From JAZKFT01 sp039925965 (GTDB taxonomy: Bacteria > Bacteroidota > Bacteroidia > Chitinophagales > Chitinophagaceae), in NCBI GenBank assembly GCA_039925965.1, contig JBDSXW010000022.1:106794-170793 (forward strand): 64,000 nt of DNA, given 5' to 3'. The position numbers were made by a program, and so were the translations under genes. Positions 36,109-44,230 of the stretch are shown piece after piece; position 1 is the first letter of the stretch, and every line of letters begins with the position of its first letter. The notes below the pieces were generated by a model, which was not told the DNA's origin, ran no database searches, and worked only from the letters and a program-made list of their open reading frames with translations.

Positions 36109-36137
36109 ATTGGAGATCTCAGTTTGTGACCTCCAAT
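36109..36137. repeat. Imperfect palindrome, hairpin 3
   Basis: 13-base arms (ATTGGAGATCTCA) with two mismatches around GTT. Plus-strand reading gives N-W-R-S-Q-F-V-T-S-N, close to the N-W-S-S-Q-F-A-P-Y-N of the adjacent ORF6N gene. It ends 15 bases before the metH-N stop codon. Confidence 0.85.
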
Positions 36138-36152
36138 CAGGTGACATTCATT

Positions 36153-37181
36153 TTACACCAACTCCGTTTCCAAAATTGGCAGACGCCTTGGCGCAACTGC
36201 ACTTACATTATCCGCTATATGCTTAATATGATCAGGTGTGGTACCGCAGCATCCACCAACAATATTTACAAAACCCTCTTTGGCCCATTCCTCTATAAAA
36301 TGTGCGGTCTGGTGTGGTTCTTCGTCATATTCTCCCATCGCATTTGGCAATCCGGCGTTAGGATAGGCTGAGGTGTAGCAACTGGCTATCTGGCTCAGTT
36401 CTTCTATATGGCTACGCATTTCCTGGGCACCGAGGGCACAGTTAAGGCCCACACTAAGTGGCTTGATATGCATGATACTCGTGTAAAATGCCTCCAGGGT
36501 TTGCCCACTCAGCGTACGTCCACTTGCATCGGTAATGGTTCCACTAATCATTACCGGTAATGCCTCCGTGCCCTCTACCGGAGGGTTCTGCCGATAGTAT
36601 TTTTTGATGGCGTAAATAGCAGCTTTGGCATTCAGGGTATCGAAAATGGTTTCAATTAAAAGAATGTCCACGCCTCCTTCCACCAGGGCTTTTATCTGGT
36701 CATAATAGGCATCAGCCACTTCATCAAAAGTAACGGCCCGAAAGCCGGGATTATTTACATCCGGGCTCAGGCTAAGGGTTTTGTTGAGCGGGCCGATAGC
36801 GCCAGCTACAAACCGGGGTTTATCCGGATTTTGGGCGGTATAGGCATCGGCGGCACGGCGGGCGCATTGAGCGCTGGCGGTATTCATTTGGTAGGCAATG
36901 GACTGCATGTCGTAATCGGCCTGGGCTATTACCGTACTGCTGAACGTATTGGTTTCAATAATATCGGCACCAGCCTCCAGGTATTCCCTGTGAATTCCTA
37001 CAATAATATCCGGCTGCGTGATGCTGAGCAAATCGTTGTTGCCCTGTACATCGGTGTGCCAGTCTTTAAACTGCTCACCGCGGTAATCGGCTTCTTGCAG
37101 CTTATGCCGTTGTATCATGGTGCCCATGGCACCATCTATCACCATAATTCGTTCTGCCAGGCAGTCTTGTAATGTTTTCAT
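36153..37181 (-). CDS. metH: Methionine synthase, homocysteine-binding half
   Basis: Zinc-dependent homocysteine S-methyltransferase domain as a free 342-residue protein, the missing N-terminal part of MetH. Start MKTLQDCLAERIMVIDGAMG with the family GAMGTMIQ motif; zinc cysteines in GLNCALGAQEM and GGCCGTTPDHI. It must pair with the 920-residue half encoded downstream. The two genes are separated by three palindromes and an ORF6N gene. A structured 280-base leader precedes it, and its expression may be controlled there. Confidence 0.94.
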   Translation of the reverse strand: MKTLQDCLAERIMVIDGAMGTMIQRHKLQEADYRGEQFKDWHTDVQGNNDLLSITQPDIIVGIHREYLEAGADIIETNTFSSTVIAQADYDMQSIAYQMNTASAQCARRAADAYTAQNPDKPRFVAGAIGPLNKTLSLSPDVNNPGFRAVTFDEVADAYYDQIKALVEGGVDILLIETIFDTLNAKAAIYAIKKYYRQNPPVEGTEALPVMISGTITDASGRTLSGQTLEAFYTSIMHIKPLSVGLNCALGAQEMRSHIEELSQIASCYTSAYPNAGLPNAMGEYDEEPHQTAHFIEEWAKEGFVNIVGGCCGTTPDHIKHIADNVSAVAPRRLPILETELV

Positions 37182-37468
37182 GGTATGTTCCTCCTTTTCT
37201 CCATGTTTTAAAAAGCATGAAGGTTTTAATTAGTTGTACAATAGCGCTACTTCAGATGAACGGAACCCCGAACTAATTGGGGCCAATAACACCACATCTG
37301 GCGTTGCAGCCGGTCAACAATAATAACGAACTATATAAACGAGGAGGGCTACAGAAAGGTAGCAGGCATCGTTTATTAGTTCAGTTTTTTGAAACTGGTT
37401 GTAATAACCAACTTCCGAAATCCACTCAGGCTGAACAATAAACAAATCCGCCTGATGGTGCAAATATA
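37182..37468 (-). promoter_or_regulatory. Long structured 5' leader of the metH operon
   Basis: A -7 element TATATTTG at 37461-37468 would start a leader of about 275 bases. It contains a strong bent hairpin: arm 37328-37342 pairs with 37369-37382, enclosing GCTAC/GTAGC with a 6-base loop. Further hairpins are CAGTTT/AAACTG (37382-37398), TGGTT/AACCA (about 37397-37411) and CCCC/GGGG (about 37265-37290). A methionine or cobalamin-linked riboswitch is plausible by position, but I do not recognise the SAM-I or cobalamin core. Confidence 0.5.
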
Positions 37469-37473
37469 ACAAA

Positions 37474-37500
37474 GGCTGCAACATAATGTTACAGCCTCTT
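37474..37500 (-). terminator. Probable terminator of the yceI-like gene
   Basis: On the minus strand GGCTGTAACA pairs with TGTTGCAGCC (one G-U) around a short loop, followed by TTTGTT. It lies about 27 bases after the YceI stop and just upstream of the metH leader. Confidence 0.65.
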
Positions 37501-37526
37501 AGATTATTGAAAATAGGTTGAACCGG

Positions 37527-38078
37527 CTACTTTTTAGGAGCGTATTTGCAATCAACGGTGATTTCTATATCCTTGGCGATTTTCGCTCCCATAAAAGCAG
37601 GAACGATAACACCATATTCCTCGCGGGTTATTTTAAAGACTGCTTTCGCATTTACAGCCCCTTTCACGATCATCAGGATACCATCTGCCGCCGCGGGCTT
37701 AGTAATACCATGAAGGGTGAGATTGCCAGTTACTTTAACTTTATAAGTGCCGTCTTTGTTAAAGTTTACTGCTTTGAGGTTGGCAATGTTACCAAGAAAA
37801 GCAGCCTGTGGAAATTGATCGCTGTTCATATAGTCCTTGCTATTAAAATGCTCCTGCATTTTGGCTTTGGGGAAAATGAACCCTTTTATCAGCACCTGGA
37901 ACTTCAGTTCACCCTTTTTTGTATCCAGGAAGCTGATGACCTCATTGTTCTCTGCTTTGATATCCTCAACAGGCGTGGAAGAGAAAATAGAGATTTTTCC
38001 GTTCCGGGTAAATTGCACCTGGGCAAACGAGGCTGCCCCAAAGGCGATGCCAGCGATAAAAAAGACCAGTTTCTTCAT
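37527..38078 (-). CDS. YceI family secreted lipid-binding protein
   Basis: 183 residues with a signal peptide (MKKLVFFIAGIAFGAASFAQ) and the YceI lipocalin-like barrel: FTRNGKISIFSSTPVEDIKA, LIKGFIFPKAKMQEHFNSKD, GNLTLHGITKP. YceI proteins bind isoprenoid or other lipids in the periplasm. Probably in one minus-strand group with the OB-fold protein gene 28 bases upstream and icd. Confidence 0.92.
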   Translation of the reverse strand: MKKLVFFIAGIAFGAASFAQVQFTRNGKISIFSSTPVEDIKAENNEVISFLDTKKGELKFQVLIKGFIFPKAKMQEHFNSKDYMNSDQFPQAAFLGNIANLKAVNFNKDGTYKVKVTGNLTLHGITKPAAADGILMIVKGAVNAKAVFKITREEYGVIVPAFMGAKIAKDIEITVDCKYAPKK

Positions 38079-38106
38079 TGAGTAATTTTAAACTTTTATT
38101 TAGTTG

Positions 38107-38526
38107 TTACTTTTTACCAGGTTCGGACGGGTAACAATCGATCATTACAACATCTGCCCCAGTTAGATATCCTGTACAAATGCCCGTTATGGATACCTGC
38201 TGACCAGCTGTGACTGCTATACTGTCTTTAAAGGTGCAGTTGATCACCGCAAAGTCATCTTCGGTTTTCAGCAGACAAACCGTTTTGCCCGCCTGGTTTG
38301 TTTTTGTTTCTTCTACTATACCACTAACGTCCAGTGCTTTGTCGAGGTATTTCAGATCTTTTTCGTTGGCCACAAAAGCTTTTAGCAAGTCATTTGCTGA
38401 CACCACAACAGCCTTTTCATCCCTTACATCCCGATGCGGAGCGTACCAGGTTTTAAAAAAAAATACCAGGCCACCAACGGCGAGTATTCCTACTGCTACC
38501 AAAGTTTTTTTAAGAGCCGGACGCAT
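38107..38526 (-). CDS. Membrane-anchored OB-fold (tRNA_anti-like) protein
   Basis: 139 residues. One N-terminal membrane segment (TLVAVGILAVGGLVFFF), then a helical linker (ANDLLKAFVANEKDLKYLDK) and an OB-fold-like domain: ALDVSGIVEETKTNQAGKT followed by VCLLKTEDDFAVINCTF. This matches small Bacteroidota proteins with a tRNA_anti-like domain; no function is established. It sits between icd and the YceI gene. Confidence 0.75.
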   Translation of the reverse strand: MRPALKKTLVAVGILAVGGLVFFFKTWYAPHRDVRDEKAVVVSANDLLKAFVANEKDLKYLDKALDVSGIVEETKTNQAGKTVCLLKTEDDFAVINCTFKDSIAVTAGQQVSITGICTGYLTGADVVMIDCYPSEPGKK

Positions 38527-38586
38527 TATTTATTTTGTTTTAAACGGAAATAAAATGGCAGGCGTATAACAACGCACTGTTAAAGC

Positions 38587-40038
38587 TTATTGGCCCTGCG
38601 CCTGGCTATAGCTGCGCATGTCGCCCCACATATTAAGCAATTCAAGGCTGCAAATCTTGAAGTCACCGCTGAGGCTTACATACAGGCCAATTACGTCCTG
38701 CTGGTTAAGGGCTTCTCCATCGAGGCTTTCGAAGCGGACATTGTACAGGTTTACGAGATTTGTATAGCGGCTGCCGGTAGGCCATACCTGGGTACCGCGG
38801 TTACTGATATTGACCAGTTTAAATTTTACGCCTGCATGGCGTTCGCATTTTTTCGCAATATCATTAGGCTGCACATTGCTTTCTATGAACATATCTACAC
38901 CAACGATCTTTTCCTGTACGCCTTCCAGGCTTTCCATCATGGCATTTTTGTCCAGGTTCAAAACGGTGCATGTTGCAGGTGTGTCGATTAGCTGCGGCCT
39001 TGGATTGTGCAATGGCTCTTTACCGAAATTGGCAATGATAGCATCAGCGAAATCAGTTGTGTTTAAAGAGGGTTTGCTCTTATCGCCAAAGTCGCCGGTA
39101 TGCTGGCCATTTTCAAGTGTATACAATAGTGCATTCTCAATCATCACAGCACTTTGTAAGAGACCCACATGGCGTAACAAGCCGAAGCCGCTTAACAAAA
39201 GAGCTGTAGGATTGGCGATATTCTTGCCGGCAATATCCGGTGCTGTGCCATGCACCGCTTCGAAGATGCAGATATGGTCGCCTATATTAGCGCTGGGTGC
39301 AAAGCCCAATCCACCCACCAGGCCAGCACAGAGATCACTTACGATATCACCCTGCAGATTTGTCAGTAGCACTACATCGAAGGTGTCGGGGCGGGTAACC
39401 AGTTTCATACAGAGGTCATCTACAATCACATCATCGGCTTTCAGTTCGGGATATTCTTTGGCTACTTCGTAAAAACACTCCAGGAACAGGCCATCGGTGA
39501 GTTTCATGATATTCGCCTTATGGCCGCAGGTAATTCTACGGGCACCTTTCTGCCGGGCCATTTCAAATCCATAGCGTATGAGCTGGAGGCTTCCGGGGCG
39601 GGTAATGAAGCGGCGGCTGAGCGCTACGTCATGGGTAAGCATGTGCTCGATGCCGCCGTAGGTATCCTCAATATTCTCTCTTACGATGGTGATATCGATA
39701 GGTATACCAGCTTTGCTGAAAACGGTATCCACCCCAAAAAGGGTTTGGAAGGTGCGCTTGTTGGCATACGTGTTCCAGGTTTTACGGGCGGTAACATTGA
39801 TACTTTTTACACCCTTACCCTTTGGTGTTTCCATTGGGCCTTTAAACAAAATACCAGTCGTTTCAATGGCATGCTGGGCTTCGGGTGTCATTCCGTTATT
39901 AAAGCCCTTATCGAAAACCCACTTACCCATATCCACATATTCATACTCCAGCGGCACTTTGGCCGCGTCAAAAATTTTTATTACTGCCGCCATAATTTCC
40001 GGGCCTATGCCATCGCCATTTGCTACTGCTATTTTCAT
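38587..40038 (-). CDS. icd: NADP-dependent isocitrate dehydrogenase, long form
   Basis: TCA-cycle oxidative decarboxylation of isocitrate. 483 residues, the Thermus-like long type with a C-terminal extension. Motifs: NGDGIGPEI at the start, ENIEDTYGGIEH (substrate serine replaced by the phospho-loop variant of this clade), NLQGDIVSDLCAGLVGGLG and VHGTAPDIAGKNIANPTA. The extension from about 340 has an ACT-like look (VQEKIVGVDMFIES). Cofactor choice is inference. Likely first of a group with the OB-fold and YceI genes. Confidence 0.9.
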   Translation of the reverse strand: MKIAVANGDGIGPEIMAAVIKIFDAAKVPLEYEYVDMGKWVFDKGFNNGMTPEAQHAIETTGILFKGPMETPKGKGVKSINVTARKTWNTYANKRTFQTLFGVDTVFSKAGIPIDITIVRENIEDTYGGIEHMLTHDVALSRRFITRPGSLQLIRYGFEMARQKGARRITCGHKANIMKLTDGLFLECFYEVAKEYPELKADDVIVDDLCMKLVTRPDTFDVVLLTNLQGDIVSDLCAGLVGGLGFAPSANIGDHICIFEAVHGTAPDIAGKNIANPTALLLSGFGLLRHVGLLQSAVMIENALLYTLENGQHTGDFGDKSKPSLNTTDFADAIIANFGKEPLHNPRPQLIDTPATCTVLNLDKNAMMESLEGVQEKIVGVDMFIESNVQPNDIAKKCERHAGVKFKLVNISNRGTQVWPTGSRYTNLVNLYNVRFESLDGEALNQQDVIGLYVSLSGDFKICSLELLNMWGDMRSYSQAQGQ

Positions 40039-40446
40039 AATTACTAACTGGTTTTTGATTGATTATAATGCAAAAATGAGCGGATTATTGCCGCAGGCAA
40101 GGTATTAAAAAACAGGACAGGATATAGTTATCATTCACCTTTAAATAAGGGGCTTGTAGATGGTCTGTTACTGACTGAGGCTTTGTTTGTATTTCCTCCT
40201 CAAAGAAAACCTGCTACATTCCAACAGTTTGGATAAGATTTTCCAGGCGTTTTTTCGCGTAGCAGCCACAGGGGGAACTCCCGCGGGTTTGTAGTCCACC
40301 TGGTATTGGAAATTATTGAACTCTTTAAACTGAAGAAACATTGTCCCCAACTGTTAAACAGAATAAAAGGCTAGCGTTTGGAAAGCATGGTTATCTTAGC
40401 TGTTTTTGCCCCAGGGCATCATTATTGCCAATAAAATTATAGAGAT
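40039..40446. other. Intergenic region between icd and DUF6629
   Basis: About 400 bases, divergent genes on both sides. A 60-codon minus-strand frame at 40168-40350 has no recognised motif and is probably chance. No clear promoter pair found. Confidence 0.4.
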
Positions 40447-41121
40447 ATGTGTTTTTCCGCTACGGCGAGTTTTGGAGCAGGCATGGCACTTTCAGCAGCA
40501 GGTGCCGTGGCGATGGCCAAGGCTAAAACGCCTCCGCAGCGTGTATTTGCATCGATCCCGTTATTGTTTGCGATACAACAAATATCCGAAGGGTTTGTAT
40601 GGATGGGACTTAGCAACCCGGCATTTAAGGGAGGCCTTCAATTGGCCACATTTACCTTTCTCATTTTTGCGCAGATCGTATGGACCTTGTGGATTCCTTT
40701 AGCCATGTTGCTGCTGGAACAACAGGAACGACGAAAGAAGATCATCAGGGGGTTGTTGGGTGCAGGCGTGGTGTTGTCCATCTACCATGTATGGGGTCTT
40801 ATTGTGCACCCAATAACTGGAGAAGCACTTGACTGCCATATTTTTTACCATGTAGAATACCTGCGACCTTACAAAATGTACAGTGGATTTGTTTACGGAG
40901 TGGCGGCCATCATACCTTGTTTTGTTTCCAGTGTAAAACGAATGTGGTGGCTGGGTGCAGCTTTCCTTGTTTCTTATGTGGCCACACAAATTATTTATAC
41001 CATATACATTATTTCGGTGTGGTGCTTTTTTGCCGCGTTGTTAAGTACGATTGTCATTTTTATTCTGAATCGAATGAAGACCTCTCAACCTGGGGAAGTC
41101 AGAAAAAAATCGGTCCTGTAA
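40447..41121 (+). CDS. DUF6629 family membrane protein
   Basis: 224 residues, about seven hydrophobic segments. The N-terminus MCFSATASFGAGMALSAAG is the hallmark of a family of uncharacterised bacterial membrane proteins (DUF6629). Other conserved-looking parts are IQQISEGFVWMGL and YHVEYLRPY. No enzyme motif visible. Ends at a pair of hairpins shared with the convergent neighbour. Confidence 0.75.
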   Translation: MCFSATASFGAGMALSAAGAVAMAKAKTPPQRVFASIPLLFAIQQISEGFVWMGLSNPAFKGGLQLATFTFLIFAQIVWTLWIPLAMLLLEQQERRKKIIRGLLGAGVVLSIYHVWGLIVHPITGEALDCHIFYHVEYLRPYKMYSGFVYGVAAIIPCFVSSVKRMWWLGAAFLVSYVATQIIYTIYIISVWCFFAALLSTIVIFILNRMKTSQPGEVRKKSVL

Positions 41122-41157
41122 TCGCAAAACGGTAGCGGCAATTTTCCCGATGGGGAA

Positions 41158-41233
41158 TAGTGGGGGAATTCTGCCCCACTAATGTTTCTCTGATAAAACA
41201 AAGTTGTTTCAAACCTGGTTTGAAACAACTTTG
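41158..41233. terminator. Tandem hairpins between convergent genes
   Basis: First hairpin 41158-41181: TAGTGGGG/CCCCACTA with an 8-base loop. Second 41199-41233: a 17-bp stem (CAAAGTTGTTTCAAACC) around a single T. Neither has a T tract. The second resembles the long palindromes at 16316 and 54159 in design: long perfect stem and almost no loop. Confidence 0.65.
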
Positions 41234-41255
41234 GAAAGCCTGTGATTAAGTCTAT

Positions 41256-41633
41256 TTAATTAAACTTTTCCGTTATGTATGCCAGCAGACTTTCATCACT
41301 CATTTTGTTGGAAGTGCTTTCCGTAGTCACCGTGTTTTTAAATTGAGGCGTTTCTTCCATATAATGCATCAACTGTTCCTGAGCGATGCCGGTACCAGTC
41401 AAATGCACTTCTTCGGCATTCTGCATATGGGATAGAATCTCTTTGAAGAACTTATGTTGCAGTGTTTTTGCCTCATTGTTCTCGTTTTTTTCGCTCGTAT
41501 TTGGCTCTGCACCTGGATTGCCTGCATGACCCAATACAGCGAAATCCGTCGCATCTTCACTACCGAAGCCAATAATAGTTGCATGATGTGTATCCATCCA
41601 TACGCCGAATTGTTTCTTGTTTTTTGTAGACAT
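41256..41633 (-). CDS. Uncharacterised protein, possibly release-factor-like fold
   Basis: 125 residues, no signal peptide. The start KKQFGVWMDTHHATIIG, the middle HKFFKEILSHMQNAEEVHLTGTGIAQEQLMHY (split here: HKFFKEILSHM and EEVHLTGTGIAQEQL) and the end resemble small Bacteroidota proteins that I associate with the eRF1/host-attachment fold (a central helix and GTG-type loop). That link is a recollection of pattern, not proof. Neighbours give no hint. Confidence 0.6.
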   Translation of the reverse strand: MSTKNKKQFGVWMDTHHATIIGFGSEDATDFAVLGHAGNPGAEPNTSEKNENNEAKTLQHKFFKEILSHMQNAEEVHLTGTGIAQEQLMHYMEETPQFKNTVTTESTSNKMSDESLLAYITEKFN

Positions 41634-41837
41634 AATAATTTATTTGTTACCAGGGCATCCAAAACCATACCCCGAATAAAATTCTCCTGTAAACGGCAGT
41701 TTGCAGCTTCGGTTATCCGGCGGCCCAAAGCCAGCAGGTCTGATAGAACAAGGCCGCACTTGCCACTCAATAATCCGGGCTTCGGTTTTAAAGAAGGGTG
41801 TTCTAATTTTAAAAATTCTATCATTAAACGGACTCCC

Positions 41838-42367
41838 ATGAAACGACTCCTGTTTACCACCCTGATGGTCTGCGGCGGCATAGGTATTGGCTCGGCACAG
41901 TAAACGCAAAAACCAAGTTTGGCTTTCTTACACAACTTAAGCGGTAAATATCTTTTTGAAGTAAAACTGCTGAATAATAAAAACCTGAAACCGCGGTTAA
42001 TGAAATGGCTGGGCAGCAAGTATGCCTATTTGAAAGCCATGTCTTTGTCAGGCCCCAGCAGCCCATGGAGATAAAAGAAGGCATGTTTTCAGCAGACTTT
42101 TGCCAGGCGTATATCTGCGATCTGATCAATGCACTGAGGATTATTGACATTAAGAAAAATGTAATTTATGTTGGCATCCGAATGGAGGGCGGCGTAAAAT
42201 TATACGCTGAAGAATTATACGCTGAAGACGGTAGCACTGCACCGCCTGCCTTAGCGACCTGGTCTGATAAACCCATGTCAATACATTATCACCCGTGGTT
42301 CAACCCGCAACTAATTGGAATATGGCCTAATCTTTTGCCATTGACGGCAAACAACGATACGGCCTGA
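41838..42367 (+). pseudogene. Decayed gene for a secreted protein
   Basis: A good signal peptide (MKRLLFTTLMVCGGIGIGSA) at 41838 runs into TAA at 41901. Coding-like sequence then continues in other frames: KTKFGFLTQL, then GKYLFEVKLLNNKNL with KPRLMKWLGSKYAYLKAM, then MEIKEGMFSADFCQAYICDL and INALRIIDIKKNVIYVGIRM, up to 42367. At least three frame changes are needed to join them. No family recognised. A 15-bp tandem duplication lies near the end. Confidence 0.5.
42198..42227. repeat. 15-bp tandem duplication
   Basis: AATTATACGCTGAAG occurs twice in direct succession. It is in frame with the last piece of the decayed gene (LYAEE, LYAED). Confidence 0.85.
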
Positions 42368-42401
42368 TACCGCCAAACATTATTTTGTATCTGCCCAACC
42401 C

Positions 42402-42710
42402 ATGAATCACCTAGAAATTGACTACACCAAGGCTGTACGACAAGATTCGCTGCACCCATCCGTGCTATTTGGGCAAGTCTATAACCAAACCTATGCAATG
42501 GACGCGATTGGAGTTTGCCAATTTCATTACCAAAAATTTTCACATGAAGCTATCGAAAATGCAATTGCTTCAGATCCGGATCGCCTTGTAGTGGCTTACT
42601 ACCATGAGAACCTTGTTGTGGCTGCTGAAATGATTACGGAAAGTGTTAGCAAGATCAGTAATGCCACGGAGGCGGAACCGCTGCAACAATATCAAGCGCA
42701 AAACAGGTAA
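42402..42710 (+). CDS. Hypothetical protein, 102 residues
   Basis: Starts MNHLEIDYTKAVRQDSLHP and ends in a Gln-rich tail (AEPLQQYQAQNR). No signal peptide, membrane segment or motif recognised. It follows the decayed gene by 35 bases and could be a remnant of the same accessory patch; base composition is similar to its surroundings. Kept because the frame is clean and the ATG context is reasonable. Confidence 0.45.
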   Translation: MNHLEIDYTKAVRQDSLHPSVLFGQVYNQTYAMDAIGVCQFHYQKFSHEAIENAIASDPDRLVVAYYHENLVVAAEMITESVSKISNATEAEPLQQYQAQNR

Positions 42711-42863
42711 CTTCTGCACACCGGTGTTTGCGATCGTTTACAGGCCACCATAAAAAAGCAACGGCCGGCGAAACAGGTGGTTCCGTGCCAGGAAGCTGCA
42801 ATTTGCTAAAGACAATTTGCTAAATAAAGACAGACTGGAGATACCGCGCCCCAAAAACCAGAG

Positions 42864-43364
42864 TTATTTGTCCGCAGGTATTTGCCATTCGGGTCGAATA
42901 AAATGGCAGGTATAACCGTGAGCATGTTTTTGCAAATAGGCCTGGTGCTCCTCTTCAGCATCCCAAAAGTCGGAGGCTGGAACTACTTCGGTTACGATTT
43001 TTCCGGGCCACACACCACTCGCATCCATTTCATGTATCAATGATTCCGCGGTTTTTTTTTGTGCTTCGTCGAGGTAAAAAATAGCCGACCTGTAAGAACT
43101 ACCGACATCATTGCCCTGCCGGTTCTTAGTAGTCGGGTTATGTATCTGGAAAAAAAACTCCAGCAAGCCGCGAAACGACAACTTTTCCGGGTCGAAGTTG
43201 ATGGCGATGCCCTCGGCATGAGAACCGTGGTTGCGGTAAGTGGCATTTTTTACCTCACCGCCTGTATAACCCACTCGTGTGGAGGCGACGCCTGGTAATT
43301 CCCTGATTAGTTCCTCCACACCCCAAAAACAGCCGCCGGCTAATATTGCTTTTTCATTTGACAT
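42864..43364 (-). CDS. msrA: Peptide methionine-S-sulfoxide reductase
   Basis: Repairs oxidised methionine in proteins. 166 residues; active-site motif GGCFWGVEELIREL with the catalytic Cys at residue 12, then GYTGGEVKNATY, HAEGIAINFDPEKLSF and QAYLQKHAHGYTCHF. The Cys near the end can act as resolving residue. No signal peptide, so cytosolic. Confidence 0.95.
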   Translation of the reverse strand: MSNEKAILAGGCFWGVEELIRELPGVASTRVGYTGGEVKNATYRNHGSHAEGIAINFDPEKLSFRGLLEFFFQIHNPTTKNRQGNDVGSSYRSAIFYLDEAQKKTAESLIHEMDASGVWPGKIVTEVVPASDFWDAEEEHQAYLQKHAHGYTCHFIRPEWQIPADK

Positions 43365-43672
43365 AATAAATGGTTTTTAACCCGCTGGATGGCAACTTTG
43401 CTGCCAATCTATTTTAGGGGACTTGTTGGCAGTATTGCAGGGTTTTTTTATGAATGCAAACTAGTTTGACAGGATCAAACACTTCGACTACCCCGGTTCG
43501 TGAAGAAACAGGGCCTCAGGGAAAACAATGGCGCCAGCCAGAATGGGTATCGTCAATGACGGAATAGATCGCTGCCTCTGCGTCAGCGTCCCGTATCGGC
43601 CACTTCTTCAATTAAATTTTACCACATGCAATGATTTCCGTTCAGCGGCCGTCAATAGTATTGCATACGCCA
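43365..43672. other. Intergenic region upstream of the ECF sigma gene
   Basis: About 300 bases between divergent msrA and the sigma factor. No recognised element. A possible alternative sigma start at 43631 lies at its end. Confidence 0.4.
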
Positions 43673-44230
43673 ATGGATAGCAAAACCCTGATATCAGCCT
43701 GTTTAAAAAACAACCGCGCGGCACAAAAGCATTTGTACAATACTTATGCGGATGTGATGCTGGGTGTATGCTATCGCTATACCAAGAGCCTGGCCGATGC
43801 GGAAGATGTGTTGCAGGAAGGATTCATCAAAGTGTTCAGCAGCTTGCAGCAATACAAACACCAGGGCGAATTGGCCGGATGGGTACGTCGCATCATGGTG
43901 AACAGTGCAATTGACTATATAAAAAAACACAGTCGCTATCGCAATGAGCTGGCTTTTGAACAATTACCCATGCACCCGGTAAGCGATGAAAATCCAGACA
44001 TCAGCCTCGACACCAAAGACCTGGTAGAGCTGATTCGGGAGCTGCCGGCGGGCTACCAGGCAGTATTTAACCTGGTGGCTATTGAAGGCTTTAACCATAT
44101 AGAAACAGGGCAACTCCTGGGCATCAGCGAGCAAACCAGCCGCAGCCAGTATAGCAGGGCGAGGACCACACTTATCAAACAACTAAACAATATTTCTTCA
44201 TCCTCAATAACGAAGTCGTATGCCAGGTGA
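43673..44230 (+). CDS. ECF-type RNA polymerase sigma factor
   Basis: 185 residues. Region 2: YNTYADVMLGVCYRYTKS followed by DAEDVLQEGFIKVFSSLQQY; region 4: IRELPAGYQAVFNLVAIEG and NHIETGQLLGISEQTSRSQ. ECF sigma factors respond to envelope signals. I prefer ATG 43673 (MDSKTLISACLKNN) over ATG 43631. The stop overlaps the next gene by 11 bases, indicating translational coupling with a membrane partner. Confidence 0.92.
   Translation: MDSKTLISACLKNNRAAQKHLYNTYADVMLGVCYRYTKSLADAEDVLQEGFIKVFSSLQQYKHQGELAGWVRRIMVNSAIDYIKKHSRYRNELAFEQLPMHPVSDENPDISLDTKDLVELIRELPAGYQAVFNLVAIEGFNHIETGQLLGISEQTSRSQYSRARTTLIKQLNNISSSSITKSYAR

Noticed and set aside
36075..36371. Plus-strand protein starting in hairpin 3
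   Set aside because: Beyond the NWRSQFVTSN stretch it reads metH antisense; only the palindrome part is meaningful.
37182..37468. SAM-I or cobalamin riboswitch
   Set aside because: Core motifs of either class are not visible; kept only as an unassigned structured leader.
40168..40350. 60-codon minus-strand frame
   Set aside because: No family resemblance and no start context.
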